DNA of 64,000 bases. Origin: Actinokineospora alba (GTDB lineage Bacteria; Actinomycetota; Actinomycetes; Mycobacteriales; Pseudonocardiaceae). This document shows, piece after piece, positions 1 through 8,858 of this stretch. A program made the position numbers and the translations under genes. The notes under the pieces are model-generated. The model searched no databases and had not been told where the DNA came from. It worked only from the letters and a program-made list of their open reading frames with translations. The stretch covers positions 1,240,001 to 1,304,000 of the forward strand of contig NZ_SNXU01000001.1 of the NCBI RefSeq assembly GCF_004362515.1, given 5' to 3'. Position 1 is the stretch's first letter; each line of letters opens with the position of its first letter.

Positions 1-891
1 CTCGGTCAGGCCGTAGCCCTCGAAGACGGCCAGGCCGGTCTCCTGGCGGAACAGCGCGAGGGTGGCGGCGTCGAGCGGGGCCGCGCCGGAGGTGCAGACC
101 CGGACGGTGGACAGCGCTTCGCCCAGCCGCTCGTGGCCCGCGGCGACGAACGCCTGGTAGATCGCGGGGACACCGATGACGGTGGTGACCCGGTGCTCCT
201 GGCAGGCGGTCAGGGCGGTCTCGACGCCGAACTTGTCGAGCAGCACCGCCGTGGCGCCCGCGGCGGCGACCTGCCACAGCCCGGACAGGCCATAGGCGTG
301 CGACAGCGGGACGGTCAGCAGGACGCGGTCGCCGGAGATGACCGGCGCCGGGTGCAGCGCGGCGCACTGCTCGACGTTGGTCAGCAGCGCCCGGTGCGAC
401 AGCATCACGCCGCGCGGGGTTCCGCCGGTGCCCGAGGTGTAGGCGAGAACCGCGAGGTCCTCCCCGCTACGGGTGGTCTTCGGCGCGGGTTCGAAGGGGT
501 CGGTCGCGTCGAGGTCGGGCAGCGCGACGGCGGTGACGTCGGGCGAACTCAGGTCGCCAGCCGTGAACGCGGCCCCGCTGTGCGCCAGGACCCGCTCGAT
601 CTCGCGTGGTGCCGCATCGGTGCCGATCGGCACGACCGCCCCACCCGCCCGAAGCACGCCGAAGAGGGCCACGACGGACTCCGCGGTGTTGGGCAGGCGC
701 AGCGCGACCCGGTCGCCCGCGGCGAGACCCGCTCCCACCAGCGCCGAGGCAAACCGCTCGACGAGCTCACCGACCTGCTGCCAAGTGAGTGAACGCGCGC
801 CCGAGATATCGACCAGCGCCAAGTGCCGGGGTACTTTTTCGCAGGTTCGCGCCATCAGATCCGCCACCGTGCCGGTCGGCGTACGGGCCAT
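1..891 (-). CDS. AMP-dependent acyl-CoA synthetase/ligase, 3' end outside window
   Basis: The first ~297 residues of an ANL-superfamily enzyme that would adenylate a carboxylic acid and pass it to CoA. Visible motifs are the phosphate-binding loop AYTSGTGGTPRG, the VPLSHAYGL segment, the IGVPAIYQAF segment and FEGYGLTE, which ends at the window edge. The ATG at 891 follows GAGG at a workable distance and begins MARTPTGTVADLM. The C-terminal lid with the catalytic lysine is missing because the sequence stops. It is divergent from the sigma factor gene across about 215 bp. The substrate cannot be read from the sequence; medium- or long-chain fatty acid is the usual default. Confidence 0.88.
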   Translation of the reverse strand, partial: MARTPTGTVADLMARTCEKVPRHLALVDISGARSLTWQQVGELVERFASALVGAGLAAGDRVALRLPNTAESVVALFGVLRAGGAVVPIGTDAAPREIERVLAHSGAAFTAGDLSSPDVTAVALPDLDATDPFEPAPKTTRSGEDLAVLAYTSGTGGTPRGVMLSHRALLTNVEQCAALHPAPVISGDRVLLTVPLSHAYGLSGLWQVAAAGATAVLLDKFGVETALTACQEHRVTTVIGVPAIYQAFVAAGHERLGEALSTVRVCTSGAAPLDAATLALFRQETGLAVFEGYGLTE

Positions 892-994
892 GTGTTCGAC
901 CTCATCTCCGCGGGAAGCAGGGGGAAAATCACAGGGATACGCAGTGTGGCACGGGTCACCAACGTCACGGTTAACTACCCACTGCGTCACATTC

Positions 995-1024
995 TTGGAC
1001 CTCAAGCTTGTTGGCTACTACAAA
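995..1024 (+). promoter_or_regulatory. possible promoter of the bldN-like sigma gene
   Basis: TTGGAC (995-1000) is followed after 18 bp by TACAAA (1019-1024), about 80 bp before the sigma gene. It lies in a locally AT-richer stretch of the divergent intergenic region. The match to the vegetative consensus is only moderate. Confidence 0.3.
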
Positions 1025-1105
1025 GTAACTACCACTGAGGCCCTGATTGACGACCTCCGGCGGACACGGCCGCCGAAGACCGCGTGAGGAGTGTGCGGCT
1101 GCTTG

Positions 1106-1831
1106 ATGACCCGCCAGACGCGACCGACCACGGCGCCCGCCGTGCCGCAGGCCCGCCCCTCGACGGATCGGGCCCTGTCGCCGCGCGACGACACCTTGCC
1201 GGTCGACGCCGATGCCGAGGCCGAACCGATGACTGAACCGGACGCCATCCCCGCGGGCCCGGACGTTCCCGACACCGACGCGGCGCACGCGGCGGCGTGG
1301 GAGCTGGTCGGCGCGGCCCAGGGCGGGGACACCCACGCCTTCGGCCTGCTCTATGACCGCTACGTCGACATGGTGTTCCGGTACGTCCTGTTCCGGGTCG
1401 GCGACCGTGAGCTGGCCGAGGACGTCACCAGTGAGACCTTCCTGCGCGCGCTGCGCAGGATCACGTCGGTCAGCTACCAGGGCCGTGACGTGGGCGCGTG
1501 GTTCGTCACCATCGCGCGCAACCTCGTGCTCGACCACGTGAAGTCCAGCCGGTTCCGGCTGGAGATCACCACGTCGGAGATCCGGGACTCCGAGCGCACG
1601 GAGGCCGGTCCCGAACAGCAGGTGATGTCGAAGGTGACCCGCGAGGCGCTGCTCGTCTGCGTCCAGCAGCTCGGCGAGGACCAGCGCGAGTGCATCGTGC
1701 TGCGGTTCCTGCAGGGCCTGTCGGTCGCCGAGACGGCGCACATCATGAACCGCAACGAGGGGGCCGTGAAGGCCCTCCAGCACCGAGCCGTGCGCAGGCT
1801 CGCACAATTGTTGCCCTCGGAAATTCGGTAA
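1106..1831 (+). CDS. bldN: ECF RNA polymerase sigma factor, BldN-like
   Basis: A 241-residue ECF sigma factor that should direct RNA polymerase to a developmental regulon. Region 2 contains AFGLLYDRYVDMVFRYV and AEDVTSETFLRALRRI; region 4 contains FLQGLSVAETAHIMNRNEGAVKALQ. The linker SSRFRLEITT and the region 4 helix resemble Streptomyces BldN as I recall it. About 65 low-complexity acidic/proline residues precede region 2, as in the BldN pro-sequence, so proteolytic maturation is possible. GAGGAG at 1086 could serve ATG 1106, TTG 1103 or GTG 1091; I chose the ATG. The gene just downstream encodes an RsbN-like membrane protein, the known antagonist of BldN, which strengthens the call. Confidence 0.85.
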   Translation: MTRQTRPTTAPAVPQARPSTDRALSPRDDTLPVDADAEAEPMTEPDAIPAGPDVPDTDAAHAAAWELVGAAQGGDTHAFGLLYDRYVDMVFRYVLFRVGDRELAEDVTSETFLRALRRITSVSYQGRDVGAWFVTIARNLVLDHVKSSRFRLEITTSEIRDSERTEAGPEQQVMSKVTREALLVCVQQLGEDQRECIVLRFLQGLSVAETAHIMNRNEGAVKALQHRAVRRLAQLLPSEIR

Positions 1832-1968
1832 AAGGTTCACCCTGCAGAGTGGACCTGCCCAGGACGGCATCGATGCCGTAACCCCGGGCACCGGCACTCG
1901 TTTCACACAGCGGGGATCAATATCCGGTTTCCTGGGGATTCAGCAGGGCCAACACGAGTCGGAGTGGG

Positions 1969-3213
1969 ATGGTGGAAAGCGGATCGGGGCCGCGTAGCCC
2001 GCAGGGTCGGCACGAGCGCGACGCTCGTGCCGGTCAGTCGCGCGCGGAGCTGCCCGGGTTCACCGACGACGACCTCGCGGTCGTCGACCTGCTCTCGGCC
2101 ATGGCCCCGCTCACGGCGCCGTCGGGTGACGCCCGCGCCCGGATGCGGGCCAAGGTGCTCGCCGGGATCGCCGAGCCCGCCACGACCACGCACGGCCCCC
2201 GCCCGGTCCGACCCACTCGCGCGGGCCGAGCGCCCCGCGGCCGCCGTTCGGAGTCCGCCCCAAGCAACCGCCCCGAATCCGCAAGACCTGGGTCCGGGGC
2301 GCGGGGCCGGTTCGCCGTGGCCGCCATCGCGGTGCTGGCGCTGGTGTTCTCGCTGGCCGGGATGAGCCTGCTGCTGGCCCGCGACGCGCTGCCGGGCGAC
2401 ACCCTCTACGCGGTCAAGCGGACCGGTGAGGCCGCGGCGCTCGGACTGACGTTCGGCGATGAGGAGAAGGCGTTCAAGCACCTGCAGTTCGCCACCGCCC
2501 GCATCACCGAGATCGAGACCCTCACCCAGCGCTACCCGGACCCGGCCGACGCGCCGGTCGGCGGCTACCTCTCCGCGCTGCGCGATTTCGACAACGACGC
2601 CTCCGCCGGTTCACGCCAGCTCATCGCGCTGGCCACGGCGGGCGACGGCACCCAGCTCGAGACGCTGCGCTCCTGGGCCGACATCCAGGGCGGCAGGCTC
2701 GACGCCCTGGGCCCGCGCCTGCCGAGCGCCGCAGCCATCAGCCAGGACGCGTCCGTCGCGCTGTTGGACAAGATCGAGGCGCGGGCGACCGCGCTGTCCG
2801 CCCGGATGTCCTGCTACCAGATCACGTCCGGCTCGATCGACGACATCGGCGCCCTGCCCGCCACGGCCACCTGCGAGCGCCGGGCCGACGCCGACCTGCT
2901 GCCGACACCGGGGACCCAGGCGGGCAACGCCCCGTCGACGAACTCGACGAACGCGCCCTCGGTCGGCACCGCCGTCCCGCCGCCACCGGCGCAGCCGAGC
3001 ACGCCGGGGCAGCCGGAGCCCGGCGCGCCCGTGCTGACGACACGGCCGCCGCTGGTGACGGTCCCGCCGATCCTTGGTGGACCGACTTACACCACGCCGC
3101 CGGAGAGCACCTCTTCGGCGGCGCCGACCGTCTCGCTGCCGTTACCGCTGCCCCTTCCCACGATCGCCCTCGCGCCGCTGCTCCCGGGCCTGCCCGGCGT
3201 GCAGATCGGCTGA
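1969..3213 (+). CDS. rsbN: DUF5667 membrane protein, RsbN-like anti-sigma factor
   Basis: A 414-residue single-pass membrane protein. The N-terminal ~90 cytoplasmic residues include a helical segment (DDDLAVVDLLSAMAPL, then DARARMRAKVLAGI) that should bind the sigma factor. A transmembrane helix follows at about 107-130. The outer part starts with the DUF5667 signature GDTLYAVKRTGEAAAL and ends in a long Pro/Thr/Ser-rich tail. This matches the RsbN architecture, in which an N-terminal sigma-binding segment is anchored to the membrane. ATG 1969 has GGAG four bases upstream. It lies 137 bp after the sigma gene on the same strand, so co-expression is likely. No zinc-binding HxxxCxxC motif is present. 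Confidence 0.8.
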   Translation: MVESGSGPRSPQGRHERDARAGQSRAELPGFTDDDLAVVDLLSAMAPLTAPSGDARARMRAKVLAGIAEPATTTHGPRPVRPTRAGRAPRGRRSESAPSNRPESARPGSGARGRFAVAAIAVLALVFSLAGMSLLLARDALPGDTLYAVKRTGEAAALGLTFGDEEKAFKHLQFATARITEIETLTQRYPDPADAPVGGYLSALRDFDNDASAGSRQLIALATAGDGTQLETLRSWADIQGGRLDALGPRLPSAAAISQDASVALLDKIEARATALSARMSCYQITSGSIDDIGALPATATCERRADADLLPTPGTQAGNAPSTNSTNAPSVGTAVPPPPAQPSTPGQPEPGAPVLTTRPPLVTVPPILGGPTYTTPPESTSSAAPTVSLPLPLPLPTIALAPLLPGLPGVQIG

Positions 3214-3328
3214 TCCGCGCCTGACACGCGGCCTGGACCAGCGCATACCGAGGGCACCGTTGTCGGTGGAACCACTAGGCTGGTGACCACGGAACGGATG
3301 ACACATCCGACCCCCCGGGAGGCAAGCG

Positions 3329-4225
3329 GTGTCAGTACGGCGTGGGGCTGACAAGGGCTCCGAACTCGAGCGCCTCGCCGCGCTCGCGGGCGCGGCCAGT
3401 GCCGAGGCGGCCGTCGCGCTGGAGCAGCCCGATGACGACCGCGACATCGCGATGGACCTCACCGCCGCCGCCTTCTTCGACGTCGACAACACGATCATGA
3501 TGGGCGCGTCGATCTTCCACTTCGCCCGCGGCCTGGCGGCGCGCAAGTTCTTCAGCAACTCCGACCTGGTGAAGTTCGCGCTGCAGCAGGTGATGTTCCG
3601 GGTAGGCGGCAAGGAATCGGCCGACGGCATCCGCAGCAGCCGCGAACAGGCCCTCTCGTTCGTCGCGGGCCACACCGTCGAGGAACTGAGCAGGCTCGGC
3701 GAGGAGATCTACGACGAGCTGATGGCCGACAAGATCTGGCCCGGCACCCGGGCGCTGGCCCAGATGCACCTCGACGCGGGCCAGCGGGTCTGGCTGGTCA
3801 CCGCGACGCCGGTCGAGCTGGCCACCATCATCGCGCGCAGGCTCGGCCTCACGGGGGCGCTGGGGACGGTCGCAGAAAGCACCGACGGCGTGTTCACCGG
3901 CAAGCTGGTCGGCGAGATGCTGCACGGCCCGGCGAAGGCGCACGCGGTGCGCTCGCTGGCCGCGCGCGAGGGCTTGGACCTGCGGCGGTGCACCGCCTAC
4001 TCGGACTCGTCCAACGACGTGCCGATGCTGTCGGTGGTGGGCACCGCGGTGGCGGTCAACCCGGACAGCGGGCTGCGCGAGGTCGCCCGCAAGCGCGGGT
4101 GGGAGATCCGCGACTTCCGGACCGGGCGCAAGGCGGCGAAGATCGGCGTGCCGTCGGTTCTCGGGGCTGGGGCGGTAGCGGGCGCGGTGGCGGCGGGGCT
4201 CGCGTATCGCAAGCGCGCGGTTTGA
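3329..4225 (+). CDS. HAD-superfamily IB phosphatase
   Basis: A 298-residue HAD hydrolase of the SerB-like IB subclass. Motif I is FFDVDNT (nucleophile Asp), motif II is VTATP, a conserved Lys lies in GPAKAHAV and motif III is [11 protein letters not shown]. The helical cap lies between motifs I and II. A hydrophobic C-terminal stretch ([17 protein letters not shown]) may be membrane-associated. Start GTG 3329 has GGGAGG about 8 bases upstream. It follows the sigma/anti-sigma pair by 115 bp on the same strand. Phosphoserine, phospholipid head groups or lysophosphatidate are possible substrates; none can be chosen from sequence. Confidence 0.82.
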   Translation: MSVRRGADKGSELERLAALAGAASAEAAVALEQPDDDRDIAMDLTAAAFFDVDNTIMMGASIFHFARGLAARKFFSNSDLVKFALQQVMFRVGGKESADGIRSSREQALSFVAGHTVEELSRLGEEIYDELMADKIWPGTRALAQMHLDAGQRVWLVTATPVELATIIARRLGLTGALGTVAESTDGVFTGKLVGEMLHGPAKAHAVRSLAAREGLDLRRCTAYSDSSNDVPMLSVVGTAVAVNPDSGLREVARKRGWEIRDFRTGRKAAKIGVPSVLGAGAVAGAVAAGLAYRKRAV

Positions 4226-4235
4226 GCGTTTCGGG

Positions 4236-4784
4236 CTATTCCGCGATCACCTCGAGGGGCCACGGTCCGCCGGTCGCCTCCATCGAGGAGCCCTCGGCTT
4301 CGGTCAGCACGATCTTGGCGTAGATCTCATACCGGCCCGGCGCTAGTTGGCCGTCGGTGGCGCAGTCCCGGGCGCTTCCCGGTGCGTCGAACGCCGCGCT
4401 GCCGCCGGGTTCGATGTCGACCTGCCTGCCGACCAGGTCCTTCGGGACGGGAACGGAGACGATCTTGCCGTCGCGGGCGAGGTAGACGTCCGCGCCTGGG
4501 GTGGTGACTCCGGTGATCTTGGCCGTGCCGGCGATGATTGTGACCTTGCCCGTGAACTGGTCGGGTGTGGTCGTGGCCGGAAACTCACCGGTCATCTTCA
4601 CCGGGCCGGAAGCACCGATCGATTCGCCGCAGCCGACCGGGACGACGTCGGCTCGGCGTTCGCCGTCGGTGGCCGAGGTGTCGGGCGCGACCGGCGCGGG
4701 GCTGGGCGGCGCGACGGGTGGTTGACCGCCCGCGCACCCGGAGGCGCACAGGGCGGCGGCGGCGATGACACGAATCCAGGACAT
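4236..4784 (-). CDS. predicted secreted lipoprotein, function unknown
   Basis: A 182-residue protein beginning MSWIRVIAAAALCASGC, a short signal peptide with a lipobox-like ASGC, so it is probably lipid-anchored outside the membrane. A Pro/Ala/Thr linker follows. The rest is rich in beta-strand character (KVTIIAGTAKITGVTTPGADVYL) and may be an immunoglobulin-like or calcium-channel-type fold, but I recognise no family. ATG 4784 has GGGAG directly upstream, which favours it over longer frames. It is convergent with the HAD gene, with 10 bp between stops, and divergent from the P450 gene. Confidence 0.6.
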   Translation of the reverse strand: MSWIRVIAAAALCASGCAGGQPPVAPPSPAPVAPDTSATDGERRADVVPVGCGESIGASGPVKMTGEFPATTTPDQFTGKVTIIAGTAKITGVTTPGADVYLARDGKIVSVPVPKDLVGRQVDIEPGGSAAFDAPGSARDCATDGQLAPGRYEIYAKIVLTEAEGSSMEATGGPWPLEVIAE

Positions 4785-4857
4785 ATCTCCCAGACGTAAC
4801 AGATCGCGGTTCCGGTTGCCATCGACGCGCGGGTGATCAAGGCATACGTTGGAAAGC

Positions 4858-6114
4858 ATGCTGCCTGAGCTGCGTGTAGGTGCCCGGCTGGCCGTGCAGC
4901 GGCTGGCCACCCGCGGGTTCGCGCTCGCGGGCGACCCCCTCGCCCGACTGGCCACCGCGCCGTGGCGGTACGACCCGTACCCCATCTACGCGGGGTTGCG
5001 CGCGCACGGCGTGCACCGCAGCCGGTTCGGCTTCCACACGGTCGCGACCTACGACCTGTGTTCGCGGATCCTGCGCGATCGCACCTTCGGCGTGCGCACC
5101 CGCGACGGGCTGGAGCCGCCGCCCGCGACCCAGTCGCCGCTGCCGATGGCCACGGCGGTGATCCCCACGTTCCTGGAACAGGACCCGCCCGACCACACCC
5201 GGCTCCGGGCGCTGGCCCGGCCCGCGTTCAGCCCGCGCAAGATCGAGAACTACCGGGAGGTGGTCCGCAAGACCACGTCCCGGCTGCTCGACGACGCCAT
5301 GGCGAAGGGCACCTTCGACCTGATCGCCGACTTCGCGGCGCCGCTGCCGATCGCGGTGATCTCGGACCTGCTGGGCATCCCGGACGTCGACACCGAGCGG
5401 TTCGCCCGCTACGGCCGCGTCCTCGGCGCCTCCCTGGACGGGACCACCACCCTTCGGCAGGCGCGGGCGCTGCGGGCGGCGACGGTCGACCTCCAGGCCC
5501 TGTTCAGATCCCTGATCGCCGTGCGGCGGGCCACTCCCGGCGACGACGTGATCAGCGCTCTCGTGCACTCCCTCGACGCGGGCGAGCTGACCGAACTGGA
5601 ACTGGTCACGACCTGCGAACTGCTGCTGATCGCGGGCTTCGAGACGACGGCGAACCTGATCGGCAACGGGATGTGGACCTTCGCCCAGCACCCGGAGCAG
5701 TGGGAGCTGCTCCGCGCGGATCCGTCGATGGCTTTGGGGGCGGTCGAGGAAGTGCTGCGGTATGAGTCGCCGATTCAGCTGACCCAGCGGATCACCCACG
5801 CCGACTCGGTGATCGGCGACGTGGAGATTCCGGCGGACCGGATGGTGATCGTCGCGCTCGGCTCTACTGGGCGAGACCCTGGGGCGTACTCGGACCCGGA
5901 TACATTCGACATCTCGCGGACGCCCGAACGCGACCATCTTGGGTTCTCCAGCGGGATCCACTACTGCCTGGGGGCGCCGCTGGCTCGGATGGAGGCGGAG
6001 ATCGCTTTGTCCGCGTTGGCTGAGCGGCTTCCCGCTGTGCGTGTGTTGCGGCGGCCTCGGTGGCGGTCTACGACGGTGATTCGGGGTCTTCGATCGCTGC
6101 CTATGCGGAGCTAG
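4858..6114 (+). CDS. cytochrome P450
   Basis: A 418-residue bacterial class I P450. It has the I-helix AGFETTANLIGNG (acid/threonine pair), the K-helix EEVLRYESP with the ExxR motif, and the heme loop FSSGIHYCLGAPLARME with the proximal Cys. A soluble monooxygenase needing a ferredoxin and reductase; neither is adjacent. Start: TACGTT (4845-4850) lies 7 bases before ATG 4858, which would suit a leaderless mRNA. TTG 4849 with AAGG upstream is the alternative. It is followed by a large palindrome (6122-6265). The substrate is unknown. Confidence 0.92.
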   Translation: MLPELRVGARLAVQRLATRGFALAGDPLARLATAPWRYDPYPIYAGLRAHGVHRSRFGFHTVATYDLCSRILRDRTFGVRTRDGLEPPPATQSPLPMATAVIPTFLEQDPPDHTRLRALARPAFSPRKIENYREVVRKTTSRLLDDAMAKGTFDLIADFAAPLPIAVISDLLGIPDVDTERFARYGRVLGASLDGTTTLRQARALRAATVDLQALFRSLIAVRRATPGDDVISALVHSLDAGELTELELVTTCELLLIAGFETTANLIGNGMWTFAQHPEQWELLRADPSMALGAVEEVLRYESPIQLTQRITHADSVIGDVEIPADRMVIVALGSTGRDPGAYSDPDTFDISRTPERDHLGFSSGIHYCLGAPLARMEAEIALSALAERLPAVRVLRRPRWRSTTVIRGLRSLPMRS

Positions 6115-6121
6115 GTTTTGG

Positions 6122-6265
6122 TGCCTGTTTGGGTGGTTCGCCTTGATTTGGGGACCCCGGAAATGGGCCTGCGCGGGTAAAGCGGGCAGGATAGGGAAAC
6201 TGCCCCGCGCCGCGAAAGTTTAGGCCCATTTCACCCCAAATCAAGGCGAACCACCCAAACAGGCA
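6122..6265. repeat. 144-bp near-perfect palindrome with 32-bp outer arms
   Basis: Positions 6122-6153 are the exact reverse complement of 6234-6265 (32 bp). An inner 10-bp pair (6161-6170 with 6222-6231, AAATGGGCCT/AGGCCCATTT) continues the stem, and GGGCAG/CTGCCC (6184-6189/6200-6205) forms an apical hairpin. The whole element could fold into one long cruciform or RNA hairpin. It begins 8 bp after the P450 stop. It could act as a bidirectional terminator, but the arms are far longer than a terminator needs. Confidence 0.85.
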
Positions 6266-6269
6266 GGTG

Positions 6270-6404
6270 GGATTGGCCCGTTGCGTTCAGGGGGTTTGGG
6301 CTCAGCCCCACGGCCCATATGCGCAGGCAGTGGGCACGACCCTCGTGTTCAAGGGGTTGGGCACGGCCCCTTGCATTGCGGGGAGTGTGGGGCTCAGCGG
6401 AAAC
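6270..6404. repeat. degenerate G-rich repeat units between P450 palindrome and acyltransferase
   Basis: The stretch contains three related units built on TTCA(A/G)GGGG(T)TTGGG, CACGGCCC and GGGGCTCAGC, each with short internal complementarity (for example GGGCTCAGCCCC). No gene is supported here. It looks like decayed copies of an intergenic repeat. Confidence 0.4.
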
Positions 6405-7376
6405 TCAGCCCAGGAACGGGTTTCCGCGCTGGCTCAGCATCCGATAAAGGGTCTGCTGAATCGTCTCCCGGACCTGGTCGGTCAGGTTGAACACCAGCAT
6501 CGGGTCGTCGTCGGCCCCGGCGTCGTACGAGTCGGTGGCGATGGGTTCGCCGAAGCGGATGTGCCACTTCGAGGGCAGTGGGATCGCGCCCAGTGGTCCG
6601 AGTAGCGGGAAGAACGGGGTGATCGGGAAGTACGGCAGCCCGAACAGCCTCGCGATCGTCTTCAGGTCGCCGATCTTGGGGTAGATCTCCTCGGCTCCGA
6701 CGATCGAGCACGGGATGATCGGGACGCCCGTCCGCAGCGCCGCCGAGACGAAGCCGCCCCGGCCGAAGCGCTGGAGTTTGTAGCGGTCCGCGAACGGCTT
6801 TCCCACTCCCTTGAAGCCCTCGGGCCAGACTCCCACCAGTTCGCCCGCGTTGAGCAGCTGTTCGGCGTCGGGGTTGCACGCCAGCGTCTGTCCGGACTTG
6901 CGGGCCAGGGCACCCAGCAGGGGGACCTGGAAGACCAGGTCGGCGCCCAGCATGCGGAGGTAGCGCTGCCGTGGGTGGTTGTCGTGGACGGCCACCGCGG
7001 TCATCAGGGCGTCCAGGGGCAAGGTGCCCGAGTGGTTGCTGACGACCAGGGCGCCGCCGTTGACGGGGAGGTTCTCGATTCCGCTGACCTCTACGCGGAA
7101 CCAGTTCTTGTAGAGCAGCCGCAGCGGCGGGAGCAGGACCCGCTCGGTGAGGTCCGGGTCGAAGCCGAACTCGTCGATCGGGTAGTCGCCGGTCAGCCTG
7201 CGCACGGCGAAGCCGAGGGCGTCGCCGATGCCGCGGCGCACCGCTGAGACCGGTGGGTGTTCGCGGGTGGGGTGCAGCGGCGTCGGCTCGACGATCGGGC
7301 CGTCGGCCTTCGGGGGGTTCGGGGCCGGACGACGCCGGTCCGCTCTCTGCAACGGGATCACACGGGCTTCCTGCAT
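6405..7376 (-). CDS. lysophospholipid acyltransferase family protein (PlsC-like)
   Basis: A 323-residue membrane-associated acyltransferase. The catalytic HX4D motif is NHSGTLPLD at about residue 120. A second block GVWPEGFKGVGKPF corresponds to the EGT-type acceptor/phosphate-binding motif, and VPIIPCSIVGAEE to the following block. The first ~60 residues are proline-rich and likely disordered. Start ATG 7376, with GGAAGG about 11 bases upstream. It is 26 bp after the epimerase gene. This pair has the same order as M. tuberculosis Rv0501-Rv0502 as I recall it. The role would be glycerophospholipid or glycolipid acylation. Confidence 0.85.
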   Translation of the reverse strand: MQEARVIPLQRADRRRPAPNPPKADGPIVEPTPLHPTREHPPVSAVRRGIGDALGFAVRRLTGDYPIDEFGFDPDLTERVLLPPLRLLYKNWFRVEVSGIENLPVNGGALVVSNHSGTLPLDALMTAVAVHDNHPRQRYLRMLGADLVFQVPLLGALARKSGQTLACNPDAEQLLNAGELVGVWPEGFKGVGKPFADRYKLQRFGRGGFVSAALRTGVPIIPCSIVGAEEIYPKIGDLKTIARLFGLPYFPITPFFPLLGPLGAIPLPSKWHIRFGEPIATDSYDAGADDDPMLVFNLTDQVRETIQQTLYRMLSQRGNPFLG

Positions 7377-7402
7377 GCCTGTGGCACCTTCCAAGGGCAG
7401 AT

Positions 7403-8431
7403 CTAGGTACGCGTCTCCAGGACGCGGCTGCGGGCGGCGGCGAGCAGCGCGGGGGTGAATACGGGACGCAGCTGGCTGCCGGATACGTAATCGTCGAACG
7501 CCTGCCGGGTGGTCCACCGGGGGGTGAACGCCAGCTCGGCCTTGAGCCGGGTGGTGTCGAGCACCCGGCCGTAGTTGAGGTAGCGGACGTGATCGGGTGA
7601 GAAGTCGACCAGCCGCGCGCCGCGCAGGAGCCTGCCGGCGGCGGGCAGGGCCTGGCGCAGCACCGGCAGTGGGAGCCTGCCCGCCCGCCGGATGGCCTGC
7701 GACAGCATCAGGACGCCGTCAGCGGCCACGTTGAACACCCCCGCGACCTCACCCAGGCTCGCCAGCTCCAGCACGGCGAGGGCGTCCTCGGAGTGCAGCA
7801 GCTGCATGCGGGCGTCGAAGCCCAGCACCGTGGGCACGATCGGGAGGGCGAAATACCTGGTGAGCACAGTGTCCACGCTCGGCCCGATCAGGTTGGCCAG
7901 CCGCAGGGTCGCCACCGACACGTCGGGGCGCCTGCGGGCGAAACCGCGGACATAGGCCTCGACCTCGACCGCGTCCTTGGCGTAGCCACTGGAGCCGATG
8001 TCCTTGGGGGTGTCGTCCTCGGAGAACACCGCGGGCGAACGCGAACTCGCGCCGTAGACCGAGGCGGTGGACTTCACCACGAGCCTGCGCACCGAGGGCG
8101 CGCGCTGGCAGGCGGCCAGCAGCTGCATGGTGCCGATGACGTTGAGCTCCTTGAGCACCGTGCGCCGGGCGGGGCCCGCCGGGTTGGTGGTCGTGGAGGC
8201 ATGGACGACGGTGTCGACGCCCGCGGACGTGATCACCTTCGCGATGAGCGGGTTGCGGATGTCGGCCCGGACGAACTCCGCGCGGCCCATGGAGCGGACG
8301 ACGTCCTTGCGCGGAGGCACGGTGTCGACGCCGAGAACGCGGTCGATGTCGGGGTTCGCCGCCAGGCGGGCGGCGAGATTGCCGCCGAGGTAGCCGCCGA
8401 CACCGGTGACGAGGACGACTTTTGGCGTCAT
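7403..8431 (-). CDS. NAD-dependent epimerase/dehydratase family protein (GalE2-like)
   Basis: A 342-residue extended short-chain dehydrogenase. It has an N-terminal Rossmann motif TGVGGYLGGNLAARL, the acidic VLGVD at the end of strand 2, and a catalytic segment with STASVYG and a downstream YAKDAVE (YxxxK-like). A sugar-nucleotide epimerase or reductase role is typical. It occupies the galE2 (Rv0501) position between bS22 and the acyltransferase. ATG 8431 is the first codon of the Rossmann strand, so no N-terminal extension is likely. The actual substrate is uncertain. Confidence 0.82.
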   Translation of the reverse strand: MTPKVVLVTGVGGYLGGNLAARLAANPDIDRVLGVDTVPPRKDVVRSMGRAEFVRADIRNPLIAKVITSAGVDTVVHASTTTNPAGPARRTVLKELNVIGTMQLLAACQRAPSVRRLVVKSTASVYGASSRSPAVFSEDDTPKDIGSSGYAKDAVEVEAYVRGFARRRPDVSVATLRLANLIGPSVDTVLTRYFALPIVPTVLGFDARMQLLHSEDALAVLELASLGEVAGVFNVAADGVLMLSQAIRRAGRLPLPVLRQALPAAGRLLRGARLVDFSPDHVRYLNYGRVLDTTRLKAELAFTPRWTTRQAFDDYVSGSQLRPVFTPALLAAARSRVLETRT

Positions 8432-8570
8432 GCGATTCCCTAGGGTGGGCGCTTGGGAATGGCCGACTCTACTCGCGAGTCAAGATCGAAAAAGCCCAGG
8501 CAACAGACTCTTAACGCAGGTCACATGGGCTGTTAGGCAATGTCACCCGATTGGTCCACTGCCCGAAACG

Positions 8571-8607
8571 CGGCGACGCCCGCACCGTGGAGGTGCGGGC
8601 GTCGCCG
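8571..8607 (-). terminator. terminator hairpin after bS22 gene
   Basis: A perfect 16-bp stem (8571-8586 with 8592-8607) and a 5-base loop lie 11 bp downstream of the bS22 stop on the minus strand. No long U tract follows, as is common in actinobacteria. Confidence 0.75.
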
Positions 8608-8618
8608 GACACGTCGAA

Positions 8619-8720
8619 CTACTTCTTCAGTTTGCGACGCTGCACGCGCGTCTTGCGGAGCAGCTTGCGGTGCTTCTTCTTCGACATGCGCTTGCGGCGC
8701 TTCTTGATGACCGAGCCCAT
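8619..8720 (-). CDS. 30S ribosomal protein bS22 (AURKAIP1/COX24-domain, 33 aa)
   Basis: A 33-residue, extremely basic protein beginning [19 protein letters not shown] and ending RRKLKK. It is nearly identical to the mycobacterial small ribosomal protein bS22 as I recall it, which sits at the subunit interface near the decoding centre. ATG 8720 has GAGG seven bases upstream (TTGAGGACACACATG). It is flanked by the HTH gene and the epimerase as in M. tuberculosis Rv0500A-Rv0500B-Rv0501, and has its own strong terminator. It is short enough to be missed by default gene callers. Confidence 0.92.
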   Translation of the reverse strand: MGSVIKKRRKRMSKKKHRKLLRKTRVQRRKLKK

Positions 8721-8858
8721 GTGTGTCCTCAACTCTCAGGTGGGTCGTTCCAGGTGTTCCGGCGCTCCGGTGTGGCCACGTCACGGAACGCACGCCAAAA
8801 CACCAGGCACAACGGTTATCCAGCGTACCCGTCGGCCTTCGTGGCTCGACCGGGGGCC

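Noticed and set aside
1832..1968. Possible small gene between the sigma and anti-sigma genes
   Set aside because: No frame with a start signal; only spacing consistent with a promoter or leader for the anti-sigma gene.
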